From contig JARWIR010000035.1 in NCBI GenBank assembly GCA_029959085.1, forward strand, positions 4,508,501-4,572,500: a stretch of DNA of 64,000 nt, written 5' to 3'. Origin of the DNA: Nemophila menziesii. Its lineage: Eukaryota; Streptophyta; Magnoliopsida; Boraginales; Hydrophyllaceae. The notes beneath the pieces were generated by a model. The model worked only from the letters and a program-made list of their open reading frames with translations. It did not search any database and had not been told where the DNA came from. Below are positions 1 to 10,710 of this stretch, piece by piece. A program made the position numbers and the translations under genes. Positions within the stretch are counted from its first letter, which is position 1, and each line of letters begins with the position of its first letter.

Positions 1-586
1 AGTGTGCGGTTGTGATTCGGAAGGGCTTGCCTAACTAGATAGCCATTAGGGTTTGATTTAATCACCGATCATTATTTACAGGCCAGTCTTATCTATGAAC
101 CTAGTGGCGTAGGAGCACCTTAGTTGAGTCCCTTGTTAATTGTGAGGTAACTATTTAAGTCCACCCGGAAGGGGGTTAGGCGGAATTTAAAATCTTGGTT
201 TGTGCAATTCTACATAATTCTCCCTTACATGATTAGAATAAACAAGGCTAGTGGGGATTACTAGCTATATCTCGAGATAAACTCTCATACTATCTTCTTC
301 TCTTATTTACTTTTTTGTCTTTATTTTATTTAGTTAATATTTTATTCAAAATCAATTAAAAATTCTATTTGTATTGTAGTTTTTGCGTGTTATTCTTCTA
401 GATTTCTTATTTACACATGATATTTGCATAAGTTCTCCTAACTTTGGCAGTCTCTAAGGAACAAATCTTATTTATCATTAAAACTTGCATACGATCTGTG
501 ATACTTGCAGCAAGTAACGTGTTTAGTCTAGGGTGTTTATTTCCAGTTATTTTATCTATTATTTTATCACACCCTAGGCGACACCA
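1..586 (+). mobile_element. 3' part of an Athila-type LTR (solo LTR or 3' LTR)
   Basis: This stretch matches the last third of the solo LTR at 39258-40792: the same 'gggtttgatttaatcacc' type segment, the same 'aaacttgcatacgatctgtgatacttgca' type segment (split here for length) and the same terminus, ACACCCTAGGCGACACCA, ending at 586. No primer binding site follows 586, so it is a solo LTR or the 3' LTR of an element lying left of the window. The LTR start is outside the window. Confidence 0.75.
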
Positions 587-1036
587 GATCTAGTCTTTGT
601 AATAGATAGATGATGAGAGAGTGTGAGTGTAAGGAGTATGATCGGTTTCCTTGTGTTGCGATAGCACAAGAGTTTACTTCGTGATATCAAAGTAATTGTA
701 AGGGTATTGTGCTCTCGCCCAAGTTAAGGGAAACAAAAAAGATTAGTTAAGAAGCCTTAAAATCCTTAGGTGGCTACCTTAGGTAGTGGAGTATGGATAA
801 CATAACCACTATACATCGGTGTGTACTTTCTATCCCTTATGTTTTTACTTATCGTGTATTGATTGCTCGTCTCTTCATTTATATTAAACCTAGTTACACC
901 ATAGCATGATCCTGCAAGAGTTTGATATATATTGAAGAAGAAGTTTTTCGTTAAACTTAGAACGATCCAAAAGATTTTTAACTAGGAATTTATTATATTA
1001 GTATCCTATTTGCCCCCCTCTAGGACTTTCAACCAT
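587..1036 (+). mobile_element. Probable Ty1/copia LTR 3' remnant
   Basis: The segment has the look of the R-U5 part of a plant copia LTR: 'agtggagtatggataacataaccac', then 'cggtgtgtactttct', ending in a C-rich tract (CCCCCCTCTAGGACTTTCA, about 1013-1031). The Athila-type LTR to its left ends at 586, within or against it. No coding remains are attached, and the boundaries and family are judged by resemblance only. Confidence 0.35.
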
Positions 1037-1599
1037 CTAATCTAATATTGTGAAATAACAAAGAAGATATAACTCACAACGTTGTACCAACATGGATTTA
1101 GTCTCTAAAATACTCATGGGATGCGGTCTTGAACTACTTTATTGCGCATCACAACTCAGCTTCAAATAAGAACTAAGTATTGAAGATTATAATGGGGGTG
1201 AATTTTTATATGATATAGTGATTAAAATTTTAGGTATGGTGGTCGTGAGCTGCTAGGTAGCTAGGGTTTTGCTGGAAGAGATGGGATGACTTATTGAGAG
1301 AATGAAGAGACGAGAAATGAATAGAAGAATTTAGTAAAAATCATCCTGGCATTACTTGACTGACCTGAAAAGTATTAAGTATTATTTCCTTTTCCATATA
1401 TTATTCTTTACTTTGTAATAATTGATATGTTATTATAGGAAATGTCCATTTTTACGATTATCTATTTGGCTAATTGCCTATTTTTGTAAAGGAAATTAAC
1501 TTTGAATGAATTCACTTGTCTAACAAAAAGATATTGGTAAGTATATTAACTCGGTAAATGCACATAGTTGACCGATCCCAAAGAGTAGATTAAAAAGGC
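1037..1599. other. Intergenic DNA upstream of the cysteine-rich peptide gene
   Basis: No ORF, LTR or RNA gene is recognisable. It is AT-rich and presumably contains the promoter of the gene starting at 1678. Confidence 0.4.
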
Positions 1600-1606
1600 T
1601 ATATAA
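1600..1606 (+). promoter_or_regulatory. TATA box of the cysteine-rich peptide gene
   Basis: TATATAA lies about 72 bp upstream of the ATG at 1678, a normal distance for a plant TATA box with a short 5' UTR. Confidence 0.55.
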
Positions 1607-1677
1607 GATAGTCTTATCACAATTATTTCTTAAACAGATTAGAAAATATTTTCAGTCTCATTCAATAATTAACCACC

Positions 1678-2112
1678 ATGACATCAAATAAGTTTTCATT
1701 TCGTTTCACGCTATTTTGTGTTACTTTCCTTGCTCTAATAACATTTCATGAAGGTAGGTTTACACATCTAGACTTACTTTTACATCCCTTCTTTTCTAGC
1801 CACTTACTCGTTGTAATGATCGATTAAGAATTTAAATTGTATAACGTAATGTTTTTAAGTTTATTTTTTCACTTTTCAGGTATGCTTAATAGCAACACGA
1901 AAGAGGACAGTTATGTTGTATTGTCAAAAATAAACCAAATTGAAGATATATCTAAATCAAACAAAGAGTCCAACAACCAATCGATTAATGCTATACGTAG
2001 TAGATGTACCTATGTACAAAGGCCTGATGGTGCTTTTCGATGGTGTTGTCGTAACAATCTAAATAATTGTTGGAATAGTAACTTTTCTTGCAGTTTTGAA
2101 TGTAACTTTTAA
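1678..2112 (+). CDS. Secreted cysteine-rich peptide, EMBRYO SURROUNDING FACTOR 1/MEG-like
   Basis: Two exons, 1678-1753 and 1880-2112, with a GT-AG intron (1754-1879) whose acceptor follows a pyrimidine-rich tract; the split codon is Gly. The predicted protein has 102 residues. Exon 1 encodes a typical signal peptide: M-T-S-N-K, a hydrophobic core (FTLFCVTFLALITF), then HE. The middle of the mature part is polar and Ser/Asn-rich. The C-terminal 34 residues carry six cysteines as C-x12-CC-x6-C-x6-C-x3-C, with Trp before the CC pair and Trp after the third-block Cys. This spacing fits the ESF1/MEG family, whose members are secreted from maternal or endosperm tissue and act on seed development. 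That role is inferred from the family only. Exon 1 is too short to stand out as an ORF; the intron-derived ATG at 1837 is not the start. A divergent defensin-like peptide is the alternative. Confidence 0.72.
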
Positions 2113-2843
2113 CTTGATCCATAACAAAAAGATATTTGATCTAATAATAGTAAAGTAAATTATTTTCTTGGTCCATTACTCTTACTTGTCTTTGTCATTT
2201 TTGAAATATTTTTTTTTAACAATAACTATTAGATATTAAGTTATGCAATGTGTATGTTGTAAGGCTAAAATGTAATTTCATCACAAAACAGACTAAATTA
2301 TTACGTAACACGTGAGTGTTTTATTTATCAGGAAAGACATTGAATAAGAAAGAAAGTCAAAAAGTTAAAGGCAAATGCTCTATATTCAATATATCTTTGA
2401 AATATATCTTTCATGCCAACATATAAAACAAAAATTTGGATTATTATTTACCTTATAAGTCTTGCATCATTGTAATTCGAATCTTTACCTCATATCTTCT
2501 ATAATGTATCTTTATTTTATTTTTTCTTGTCATTAATGTTTATTTTATTCACTATTTATATATAGATAATATGCATATAACCTAAATTGTCAATTTTTAT
2601 TTAAATTAAAAAGTATAATTAGGACAATGTAAAACCAAGTTTAATAATTTTTATTTAAATATAAAATATTTTTGCAATTTTAGATATTTAAAATTATAAT
2701 CTAGTCACCTATTTAAATATCCTATATATACTATCAAAATAAAAATTATATATTTTTTCTTTTTCACCTATTTAAAACCACAATTACAGTCTCCAATTTA
2801 ATTATTGAATTTATACAACTTGTATTAAAATTATATTAAATTA
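2113..2843. other. AT-rich flank between peptide gene and element A
   Basis: No coding capacity is seen. It holds the 3' UTR of the upstream gene and then very AT-rich DNA up to the target site of element A. No polyadenylation signal stands out. Confidence 0.4.
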
Positions 2844-2848
2844 TTAAT
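2844..2848. repeat. Target-site duplication of element A, left copy (TTAAT)
   Basis: TTAAT directly precedes the element terminus and is repeated at 28462-28466 directly after the other terminus. Five bp is the usual duplication for Ty3/gypsy integration. Confidence 0.9.
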
Positions 2849-4409
2849 TGGTGGTCCTTTGTGTGTTCTAAATAAATGCAAATAATAATCGAACCACAAC
2901 CGCAAGTGTACGGTTGTCCCAAGTAGTATAACTGATAAAACAGATTCGTTCCAAGGACGGGATGGTTGACTACAATGTTTAACAAATAATGATTGATTGC
3001 ACTTATGAAAACAAGTAAATAAAATATGTTTGTTTGGTTTTTGATTTTAAAGCTACTGAATGAAAGACAAATTATAAATGCAAGTAAAAGCTAAGACGCA
3101 AGTAAAAAGATGTAAGACGCAATATGAGAAGTAGCACTTGAGAACGCAAGGATCCTCCCAATCCTATTTCCTAACTTATGTTGTTTAAGGGCTAAATTGG
3201 TCAATTACAATGGTCGGGATTCTAAATTCCTTATACCCCCGTCAGGGTGGACTATAAGGCGATCCTAGAGTGTCACTAGTCCCGTCAGGGTAAATATGAT
3301 CCACTTTTGGATGTTTAAGTTTTTATTACCTCATTGGCCCTAGAATTAGCTAAGTTCGTCAGAATCAATAGCTTTTATCCTAGATTGAATAAATGGTTCC
3401 GTATTTAAACCCTCCGTCAGGATGATCCAATCGCCACTAATTGGAATAGCCTAAATACTAACACCTGTCCCTAGTTCATGACGCTAAAAACAGCAAATAT
3501 GCTCAATTTATAGAAAAGAGTAAAAGACATAATCTAGTTTAATTTAACAGAAACCTAAATTCAACATTAGAAATTCAATAAGATTGGGATTCACCCATTA
3601 ATTGTTCTCAAGCACTATGAAATGTTTAGCTCATATTAAAAAGAAAAACTAAATTAAATGTAATGGAATTCATATTTGATTACAAAATTAAAATTGAAAG
3701 AAACCTAATTTCCGGAGTTGGAATGACTGAGAACGGAGATATGGACCCTCTCCAGTTCTTGCAGCTTCTTTTTTCTTCCTTCTGTTGCTTCTCTCTGATG
3801 TTTAATCTTGTGGAATGTGAATTGTGTGTAAAATAGAAGTCCAGACCTCCTTTTATAAGTGCAAATTCGGATTTGGACCTAGGCTTTTAATTAAATGAAA
3901 TATAAAAGGCCCAAGTCCACTAACTTAGCCCAACATCCCGTAACTGCTGATATACCTTCACTAAAACGGCTTTTACCGATTAGTTATGACTCCAATTGAC
4001 CTCATTCCAGTTGCTAAAGTTCCGTAAATCGATGAGGAGCGTTTTCTCTTCAAAGGTCAGCGGCTAAATCATCGCTTAAGTACCTCAAAATCAGCAATCT
4101 ATGGCCTGGAAAATAAATTTTCAGCTCTAAAAATAATATCTTCGGGATTTATCTTCAAGTCTTGACTCTATCTCTTGATCTTTGACTCTCTTCTCGGATT
4201 CCACTCCTAGCTAATAATCAAAACCTACAAACTTTCCACTAAAACATACAAGGTTACGCGCAAAAGTTTAATAAATCAAAATTATTAGAAATAAAATGGA
4301 AATTCCGGATTATCGCATTTTTAACTCAAAAGTCTATTAAAATAATCAAATAAACATAAAAAATGATGTCTCCCAAGGGTCGAAAATAAGAACAATTAGG
4401 GAGACATCA
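2849..4409 (-). repeat. 3' LTR of element A
   Basis: 1561 bp, TG...CA termini. Read on the minus strand it starts TGATGTCTCCC and ends GGACCACCA. A TATA box (TTTTATA on the plus strand, 3851-3857) lies about 17 bp upstream of the stretch matching the transcribed start in the other copies. It pairs with 26901-28461 along its whole length. Confidence 0.92.
4364..4409 (-). repeat. Inverted repeat at the U3 end of element A 3' LTR
   Basis: TGATGTCTCCC and GGGAGACATCA are perfect 11-bp inverted repeats separated by 24 nt at the extreme 5' end of the LTR. The second copy of the LTR (28416-28461) has one mismatch in the stem. Confidence 0.85.
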
Positions 4410-4445
4410 AGACCCCCAACTCAAACCTTTGTCGTCCCGACAAAG
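4410..4445 (-). promoter_or_regulatory. Polypurine tract and upstream hairpin of element A
   Basis: On the minus strand the order is CTTTGTCG-GGA-CGACAAAG (4427-4445), GTTT, then GAGTTGGGGGTCT, then the LTR. The G-rich run next to the LTR is the expected plus-strand primer. The 8-bp stem is perfect and identical to that of element B. Confidence 0.8.
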
Positions 4446-5902
4446 TAAAACAAAACAAAGGGGTATAAGTAAGCGTATAAACAAGTAGAAGCTAACAAAT
4501 AAACCCTGGAGCAAGCCTTAAGATAAATCTCATATAGCAAACTCTAGAAACTAATATACACATACATCTAGAATGCAACATCAAACATAAATAATCTCAA
4601 TCATAAAATTAAAGTTGCAATGCTTGAAGGTTACACTTGTACTCATCTCTGTATGATGGCTATAGGGTGGTCATTAATCCTAACTCGCTTTGAACGCTCC
4701 ACCTAGTGTATTCCCTATTAACAGAATCATAAATTCACTATGCACTTAGGAATCACGAGGTCTTTACGGTTATAATATTGGCTTAAGGACGGGTGTGGAT
4801 GCATATTTGGTAAATTTGAAGTGAGCTTTAAGCTCTCTCCTCACTTACCATCAACAGTGTCCTCGAGCTTGAGTTAACGCTTAAAAGATGTTCTCACTCA
4901 CCCATATACGTAATAATTTAGCGTCCCATGTCTACCCACTATAAACAAGATGATTTTCATAAAAATTCCACTTTGCCGGATGTTTTATTCATTCATATTT
5001 TTCTTTTTCTTTTCTTTTCTTTTCTCTTTTTCTTTTTTTTTCTTTTTTTTTGTACAGACGCAAACCGGGTTCCCGGTTTTGACGAAACCGGGTTCCCGGT
5101 TCCTACTGTATGATTTTTCAATTTTTTTCATTTTTTCTTTCTTTTTCATTTTTCTTCATTCCCGGTAAAGGGTTACAAGTATATATTATCTGCAATTGTG
5201 CTACAATACAAAGCACATCAATCCCAACCCATTAAATTCCCCATAAGTGGTCCCACCACCCCAAACTCAAGCTCAAGACATGTCTCAGGATTGTGATTCA
5301 AGTGCGGGTCATATGGTCATGCCTAATAATCTAAGGGATAATGGCTTATATCGTGGCTATAAAGAAAAGGCTAAAGGCTTAAAGTGGGCTAAGACGGATA
5401 TTAATTAATACAAGGGATAGAAGGCTAAAAAGGCACAAATGGCTAACAAAGAACTGCCCCTATCATTTTCCTAACTACATAGCTTGTCTTTAGTTCATAT
5501 CTAGGTGGGTTCTCTACTAATTAGGATTTTACGTTCTACACACCAAACATATTCCTTAAGTACAAGCTTACTTCATTTGCATTGTTCATTAATGTTTCCT
5601 ATCAATTACCTATGTTTGCATGCAATTCTAAATGCGTTTTATATTAATCCCTAAAGTCCACTATTTACTATCATAGATTCATCAAAAGTATGCTTAAAGG
5701 GATATTTAAAAATTTCAACAGTCAAACGCAACTCCGAAAATTCTTTTATTGAAAGCAAATAAAACAAATAACACATAAAAACTGGGATGAGGCAACGAAC
5801 CCCACCCCAAACTCAAAACTGAGTCGTGTCCCCACGACTCGAAAAGACTCAATAAAGCATTTAAACTAATCTACACTAAGAGGGAAGTTTAGAAAACGTA
5901 TC
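4446..5902 (-). other. 3' noncoding region of element A, between env-position ORF and polypurine tract
   Basis: The region is homologous to 21965-23403 of element B. It contains two extra polypurine-like motifs on the minus strand (5258-5270 and 5804-5816), each with a palindrome or hairpin on its upstream side (5276-5287; GAGTCGTG-TCCC-CACGACTC at 5821-5840). It also has a pyrimidine-rich tract (about 5000-5050 on the plus strand) and one pair of CCGGGTTCCCGG palindromes (5065-5101). No conserved ORF. Confidence 0.7.
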
Positions 5903-7222
5903 TTAACCAGCGCGAGGCTGGTTATCGGTGTTGCGTTCTGGACCTTTATCACGCGTAACAGCATCATAAATCGCGTTTTGAAGTGTATTTACGCCTAAGA
6001 TCAAATTTCGAAGCAGGTCCAGTTCCTTTGTAACGTTTCCCAAGGTAGCAATCATCTTCTCCTGATTTTCTTTCAACACCTGAATCTTCGATTCCAACTC
6101 AGGAACAGTCTTTGCTTTCTTTGATTGAGGAGTTCTAGGACTCTTGGTAGCTCGTGTTGCTTCTTCATGGATATTCTTGATCGTGCTCAAAGCTATACTC
6201 ACCCCAACTGAAACAACGTCAATATCTGCGTTCTTACGCGGAATCTTTGTGTCTAGGCACAACTGAGTAATAGTACAAGGGAACTTCAGATTTTGTTGTT
6301 TCATTGGGGATTTTGCGAACTCCATGATTGTATCATAAATAATCCTAGCCACATCAAATGGTTTCTCCTCCAAAATACACTTAATAACGAATATGTGCTC
6401 TTTCTTCAACTCGGAAGTGTGTTTAATACCAAAGAAAGTGGGTATTACGAAACGAGACCAAACCTTCGCACGAGGTGTCAAGCTACTGCTGTAAAACTGT
6501 CCAGGATATCTTTCTCCTTCAGGAATTGGGCTAGCCCCATTAACAAGCACGGTCCCCCAAAGGGATTCAAAATCGAAAGAAGGGTCATTAAGAGTCTCTT
6601 GGAAAGGACATGTTCCAGAAAAATTGGGTAATTTCAAGGATTTCCGAATACGTTCAATAGTGAAAGGAACTACCTTTTTGCGAATATCAATTGCATCACG
6701 GGAGGTGGCTAACCCTTCATAAAATTCTCGCACAAAAGTAGGAATAAACTCAAGCTTCCTTTCTTGTAATTCTTTCCAACCAAACTTTGCACATGTCACA
6801 GCATATTCTTTGTATTCACTGCTCATAATACCCTTTTGAAAATTTGTCTCCTCACCAAACTTCAAAAATTCATTTCTTTCACGAACCTGAGTATTCCAAC
6901 AAGTATAAACCCTCTTAGGCTTGTGGGCCCACATATTCATACGCGGAGGTTTCTGTTGAACTGGTACTTCTGGAACCTCTTGTTCAGTTTCTTTCTCAAT
7001 GTTCTTCTCAATTTCCTCTTCTTGGTCCTTCGCACTTTCAAACTCATCAATTAATCTTCTCTTTTGTCCTGTGATTTCTATGCTCTTCGGATCAAGCTTA
7101 ACCTCATCAATCTTACGCTTAGGACGCGAATCAGGAATCTCAATAGCTTGGTCTTGGGAACCACCAATGGTGGTTTTCCTTCTAGGCGCAGTTCTTCGGA
7201 AAACACCGGTTCTGTTAGTCAT
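5903..7222 (-). CDS. Post-pol ORF of element A, 'putative plant transposon protein' type (env position)
   Basis: 439 codons from ATG at 7222 with no interruption; element B has the same start (MTNRTG). A longer reading frame upstream to 7243 would need a TTG start. The N-terminal 100 residues are charged with basic clusters (RRTAPRRK, KRKID, KRRLID) that could serve as nuclear signals. Residues about 100-345 have the features of the plant transposon protein domain (Pfam PF20167 by recall): 'SSLTPRAKVWSRFVIPT', 'IKCILEEKPFDV', 'PCTITQLC'. A heptad-like coiled-coil segment follows (LESKIQVLKENQEKM...), then a polar tail ending NQPRAG. I see no signal peptide or transmembrane segment, so it is not an obvious envelope protein despite its env position. 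Function unknown. It stays open although gag-pol of the same element is broken. Confidence 0.8.
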   Translation of the reverse strand: MTNRTGVFRRTAPRRKTTIGGSQDQAIEIPDSRPKRKIDEVKLDPKSIEITGQKRRLIDEFESAKDQEEEIEKNIEKETEQEVPEVPVQQKPPRMNMWAHKPKRVYTCWNTQVRERNEFLKFGEETNFQKGIMSSEYKEYAVTCAKFGWKELQERKLEFIPTFVREFYEGLATSRDAIDIRKKVVPFTIERIRKSLKLPNFSGTCPFQETLNDPSFDFESLWGTVLVNGASPIPEGERYPGQFYSSSLTPRAKVWSRFVIPTFFGIKHTSELKKEHIFVIKCILEEKPFDVARIIYDTIMEFAKSPMKQQNLKFPCTITQLCLDTKIPRKNADIDVVSVGVSIALSTIKNIHEEATRATKSPRTPQSKKAKTVPELESKIQVLKENQEKMIATLGNVTKELDLLRNLILGVNTLQNAIYDAVTRDKGPERNTDNQPRAG

Positions 7223-8324
7223 CTCTTTCCACCCCAAACTCAAAACATCAAATAATGAAAAGCTTAGTGAAAAAGTTTACAATTTTGATGTTTTGATTAA
7301 GAACAAGGTGGAATATGAGATGGGTTTTGTTCAATTTGGATGGGAGAAGAAAGAATTGGGTTTTATTTAAGGATTTGATGAAGAAGAGTTCTGGGAAAAA
7401 CTAAGGATTTGATGTTATTTTGGAAAGGAGGTGAGTTGATTTAATGTTTTTGTGGTGAAAGAGAGTAGGATTTGATGTTTTTAGGTAAAAACTTGCAGAA
7501 GAGGCTAAGAGAACTAGGTTAAAAATTCAAAAACCGACATCACAGCTTTCAAACCGAGTTCCCGGTTTCTGAAATCCGGGTTCCCGGTTCCGCGTCGCTG
7601 TGACGGCGCGGAAAACTACTTAATCAAAATTTTTCCTTTTTTTTTTTCGAAACGCACCAAAACGCTGGACCCCAAGACGCGGGGTCAGAACTTTTGCTCG
7701 CCGAAACCAGGTTCCCGGTTTTGTGGAATGCGGGTACCCGGATTTTCTCGATGGCGCGAGTTAAAACGCGCCAAAACGCAGCACCCCAAAACGCCGGGTC
7801 AGAACTTTGGGAAGATTACAGCTCCGAAACCGGGTACCCGGTTCCGCCAAATGCGGGTACCCGGATTTTCTCGATGGCGCGAGTCAAAACGCGCCAAAAC
7901 GCAGCCCACCAAAACGCTGGGTCAGAGATTTTCAAAAGTTACAGCACCAAAACCGGGTTCCGGTTTTGAAAATCCGGGTACCCGGTTCCGACGCTGTGTC
8001 GTGAACCAAGACGCCAAGTGTTGCGTTCAAAAGGTTGGTACCAGCTCCAAAACCGGGTTCCCGGTTTTGCGAAACCGGGTTCCCGGTTTCTCCTGGACAT
8101 CCAACCTCTTTTTCTCCTAATTTTTGCCGCATCGACCCCAAACTCATGACCTTTTTACCCCTGAAATCATCAAAAACAACTACCCTTCCTCATTTCTTAA
8201 TAATAAACACTAACATTGCGAAAATCAAACTATTCTAAGTTGCAAAAAATTTAAAAACTAAACTAATATACAAAGAATTGGCTTTTGTTTAACGTCGTTA
8301 AGCTCGACGGGTTACCTCACGCTC
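7223..8324 (-). other. Post-pol spacer and 5' leader of the env-position ORF, element A
   Basis: Noncoding region matching 19488-20647 of element B. It holds polypurine-like motifs on the minus strand at 7231-7243 (21 bp before the ORF's ATG, with the AAAGAG purine run between) and 8135-8147, plus the palindrome array listed separately. The conserved 'GTTAAACAAAAGCC' end-of-pol segment is at about 8282-8297. Confidence 0.65.
7545..8095 (-). repeat. Degenerate tandem array carrying CCGGGTACCCGG-type palindromes, element A
   Basis: Units of roughly 120-135 bp each contain a pair of 12-bp palindromes (CCGGGTACCCGG or CCGGGTTCCCGG, some degraded) followed by a conserved segment with 'GATGGCGCGAGT' and 'AACGCGCCAAAACGC'. 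About four to five palindrome pairs are present, for example near 7556, 7709, 7828, 7950 and 8055. Element B has the same array at 19720-20250. Both strands give spurious ORFs here because the repeats lack stops in several frames. Confidence 0.75.
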
Positions 8325-9113
8325 TTAAGGAGTTTCGAGAAGATACATGACCTCCCCGGGATGTGGATCTTCCGAGCGATTGGTGTCTTCACCTCCATGG
8401 TATATCTTCAATCTGTGACCGTTTACCATAAAGGTACGGTTCTCTAGCGGATGTTCTATTTCTATCGCCCCATGAGGTGTAACTTTGGTCACAATGTATG
8501 GACCTGACCACTTAGATCTTAACTTACCCGGATAATTGCTGAACTTTGAATTGTACTTCAATACTCTTTGCCCCACTTCGAAGTTCTTTGTACGAATCCG
8601 ATTATCATGCCATTTCTTCGTGTTTTCTTTGTAAAGTTTGGCATTTTTATAAGCATGCAATCGGAATTCGTCAAGTTCATTAAGCTTCATCATACGATTC
8701 TTTCTGGTTAAGATAGGATCTAAGTTCAACTGCGCAATCGCCCAATAGGCGCCCATTTCAAGCTCTAAAGGTAAGTGACAAGCCTTACCATACACCATAC
8801 GATAAGGAGATGCACCAACTGGAGTCTTAAACGCAGTACGATAGGCCCACAACGCATCATCTAACTTCATTGACCAATCTTTTCTTGTATGACCAACGGT
8901 TTTCTCTAGAATTGACTTGACTTCACGATTTGAAACTTCAGCTTGACCATTGGATTGTGGATGATATGCAGTAGATACACGGTTTCTGACCCCATATATC
9001 TCTAGAACAGTCTTCAGATATTTATTAACGAAATGAGATCCCCCATCACTAATAATCACTCTAGGTATGCCATGTCTAGTGAAAATATGTGATTTCAAAA
9101 ACTTAATCACCAC
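8325..9113 (-). pseudogene. Element A integrase, C-terminal half of core and C-terminal domain
   Basis: The frame begins just after a stop at 9114-9116 where element B has a serine codon. It contains the second catalytic Asp (IISDGGSHF), the catalytic Glu ([10 protein letters not shown]) and the C-terminal chromatin- or DNA-binding part ([21 protein letters not shown]). The frame ends [12 protein letters not shown], as in element B. In the intact family this is the end of the pol polyprotein, which inserts the cDNA in the host chromosome. Confidence 0.85.
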
Positions 9114-9116
9114 TCG

Positions 9117-9938
9117 TCAATCATTGGTCGGTAAAGCCACCGCTCCTACCCACTTAGACACATAATCAACAGCTAATAAGATGTAGAGGTTACCATTTGA
9201 AGGAACGAAAGGACCCATAAAGTCTATATCCCACACATCGAATATTTCAACTTCTAACACATTATTACGTTGCATCTCATCCCTCTTGGATATGTTTCCG
9301 GTAAACTGACATCTCGTGCATTTCTTAACATATTCATGACAATCTTTAACAAGAGAAGGCCAGTAAAAACCTGATTGGAATACCTTAGCAGCAGTTCTAT
9401 CTCCCTTAAAATGTCCTCCATATAGTGAATCATGGCATCCAGCTATAATGGCTTCAGTTTTCTCCCTTGCTACACATCTTCGGATCATTTGGTCAGCACA
9501 AACTTTGTAGAGGAAAGGATCCTCCCAAAAGAACTGTCTAGCACGATGAGCTAACCTCTTTCTTTCTTGATAAGTGGAACCTTCAGGAAAAACACCACTC
9601 ACCACTAAATTCGCAATATCTGCATACCACGGAGCTTCATAATCTCGAACAACGAATAAACTCTCATCAGGAAACTCTTCTCTAACTGCTTCAGTACCAC
9701 TATTCATCTCTGAACCCTCTAAACGCGATAGATGATCTGCAACCTGATTCCCACAACCCTTTCTATCTTTGATCTCTAAATCGAACTCTTGAAGTAATAA
9801 CACCCATCTGATTAACCTTGGTTTCGCATCTTTCTTCTCCATAAGAAATCTAATCGCGGAATGATCTGTATAAACAATAACTTTCGCTCCAAGAAGATAA
9901 GAGCGAAATTTATCAAATGAATATACAACTGCTAGCAA
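9117..9938 (-). pseudogene. Element A RNase H and integrase N-terminal half
   Basis: The piece begins just after a stop (TAG at 9939-9941; GAG in element B). It holds the RNase H part with YTDHS near residue 25 and '[12 protein letters not shown]', then the integrase zinc-binding HHCC region ([11 protein letters not shown] ... CTRCQ) and the first catalytic Asp in 'DIDFMGPF'. It ends at TGA (9114-9116). RNase H removes the RNA strand during reverse transcription; the zinc domain helps integrase multimerise. Confidence 0.87.
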
Positions 9939-10697
9939 CTATTTTTCTGTAACTGTGTAATTAATCTGAGTACCACTAAAAGTTTTACTAGCATAGTAAA
10001 TCGAATGAAAAACTTTCTCTTTCCTCTGTCCTAATACAGCTCCCATACACAAATCACTCGCGTCACACATAACCTCAAACGGTAAATTCCAATCTGGAGG
10101 TAACACTATAGGAGCAGAAATAAGCTTTTCTTTGATTGCTTTGAAGGCCGCTAAGCAAGCTTCATCAAAAAGGAATTTGCAATCCTTTTCGAGTAAGTTG
10201 CATAAAGGTTTAGCAATCTTAGAAAAATCCTTAATAAATCGCCTATAAAAGCCAGCATGGCCCAGAAAACTCCTTACCCATTTAACAGAAACAGGAGGGG
10301 GAAGAGTTTTAATTACCTCTATCTTTGATCTATCAACCTCTAAACCAGCACTCGAAACTTTGTGACCCAGAACAATACCTTCACGAACCATGAAATGACA
10401 CTTTTCCCAGTTGAGCACCAAATCTGTTTCCTTGCATCTCACTAACACTTTCTCCAAGTTAACTAAACATATATCAAAATCATCACCAAACACGGAGAAA
10501 TCATCCATAAACACTTCAAGGAAATTATCTATCATGTCCCAGAAGATGGCCATCATACACCTTTGAAAAGTAGCGGGAGCGTTACACAACCCAAATGGCA
10601 TTCTGGGATATGCAAAAGTACCAAATGGGCATGTAAAGGTAGTCTTATGTTGATCTTCTGGAGCCACGTAAAATCTGATTGTACCCGGAGTAACCAT
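9939..10697 (-). pseudogene. Element A reverse transcriptase, palm and thumb, with start of RNase H
   Basis: The catalytic palm motif is intact (EVFMDDFSVFGDDF). It is preceded by 'MPFGLCNAPATFQRCM' and followed by 'GIVLGHKVSSAGLEVDRSKIEVI' and the connection to RNase H ([20 protein letters not shown]). An extra T (in the TTTT run near 10679-10682) shifts the frame just upstream, so this piece is out of frame with 10711-11418. Confidence 0.87.
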
Positions 10698-10710
10698 CCA
10701 AGAAGCAATA

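Noticed and set aside
4928..5168. Phe-rich ORFs (also 22459-22920 on the minus strand)
   Set aside because: They are translations of a pyrimidine-rich or A-rich tract in the 3' noncoding region of A and B, with no conserved start.
5903..7222. True envelope glycoprotein
   Set aside because: The position fits, but there is no signal peptide, no membrane anchor and no cysteine or glycosylation pattern; the sequence matches the plant transposon protein domain instead.
7222..7243. Start of the element A post-pol ORF at 7243
   Set aside because: The codon there is TTG within the polypurine-like motif; ATG at 7222 is shared with element B and was chosen.
7545..8095. CRISPR-like array of palindromic repeats
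   Set aside because: Repeats and spacers are both conserved between two retrotransposons, units are degenerate, and the setting is a plant genome.
7694..8238. Several overlapping ORFs on both strands in the post-pol spacer of A (and 19578-20387 in B)
   Set aside because: They run through the palindrome array, which is stop-poor in several frames. The predicted proteins are repeats of the same short words in different frames and neither start nor frame is shared between A and B.
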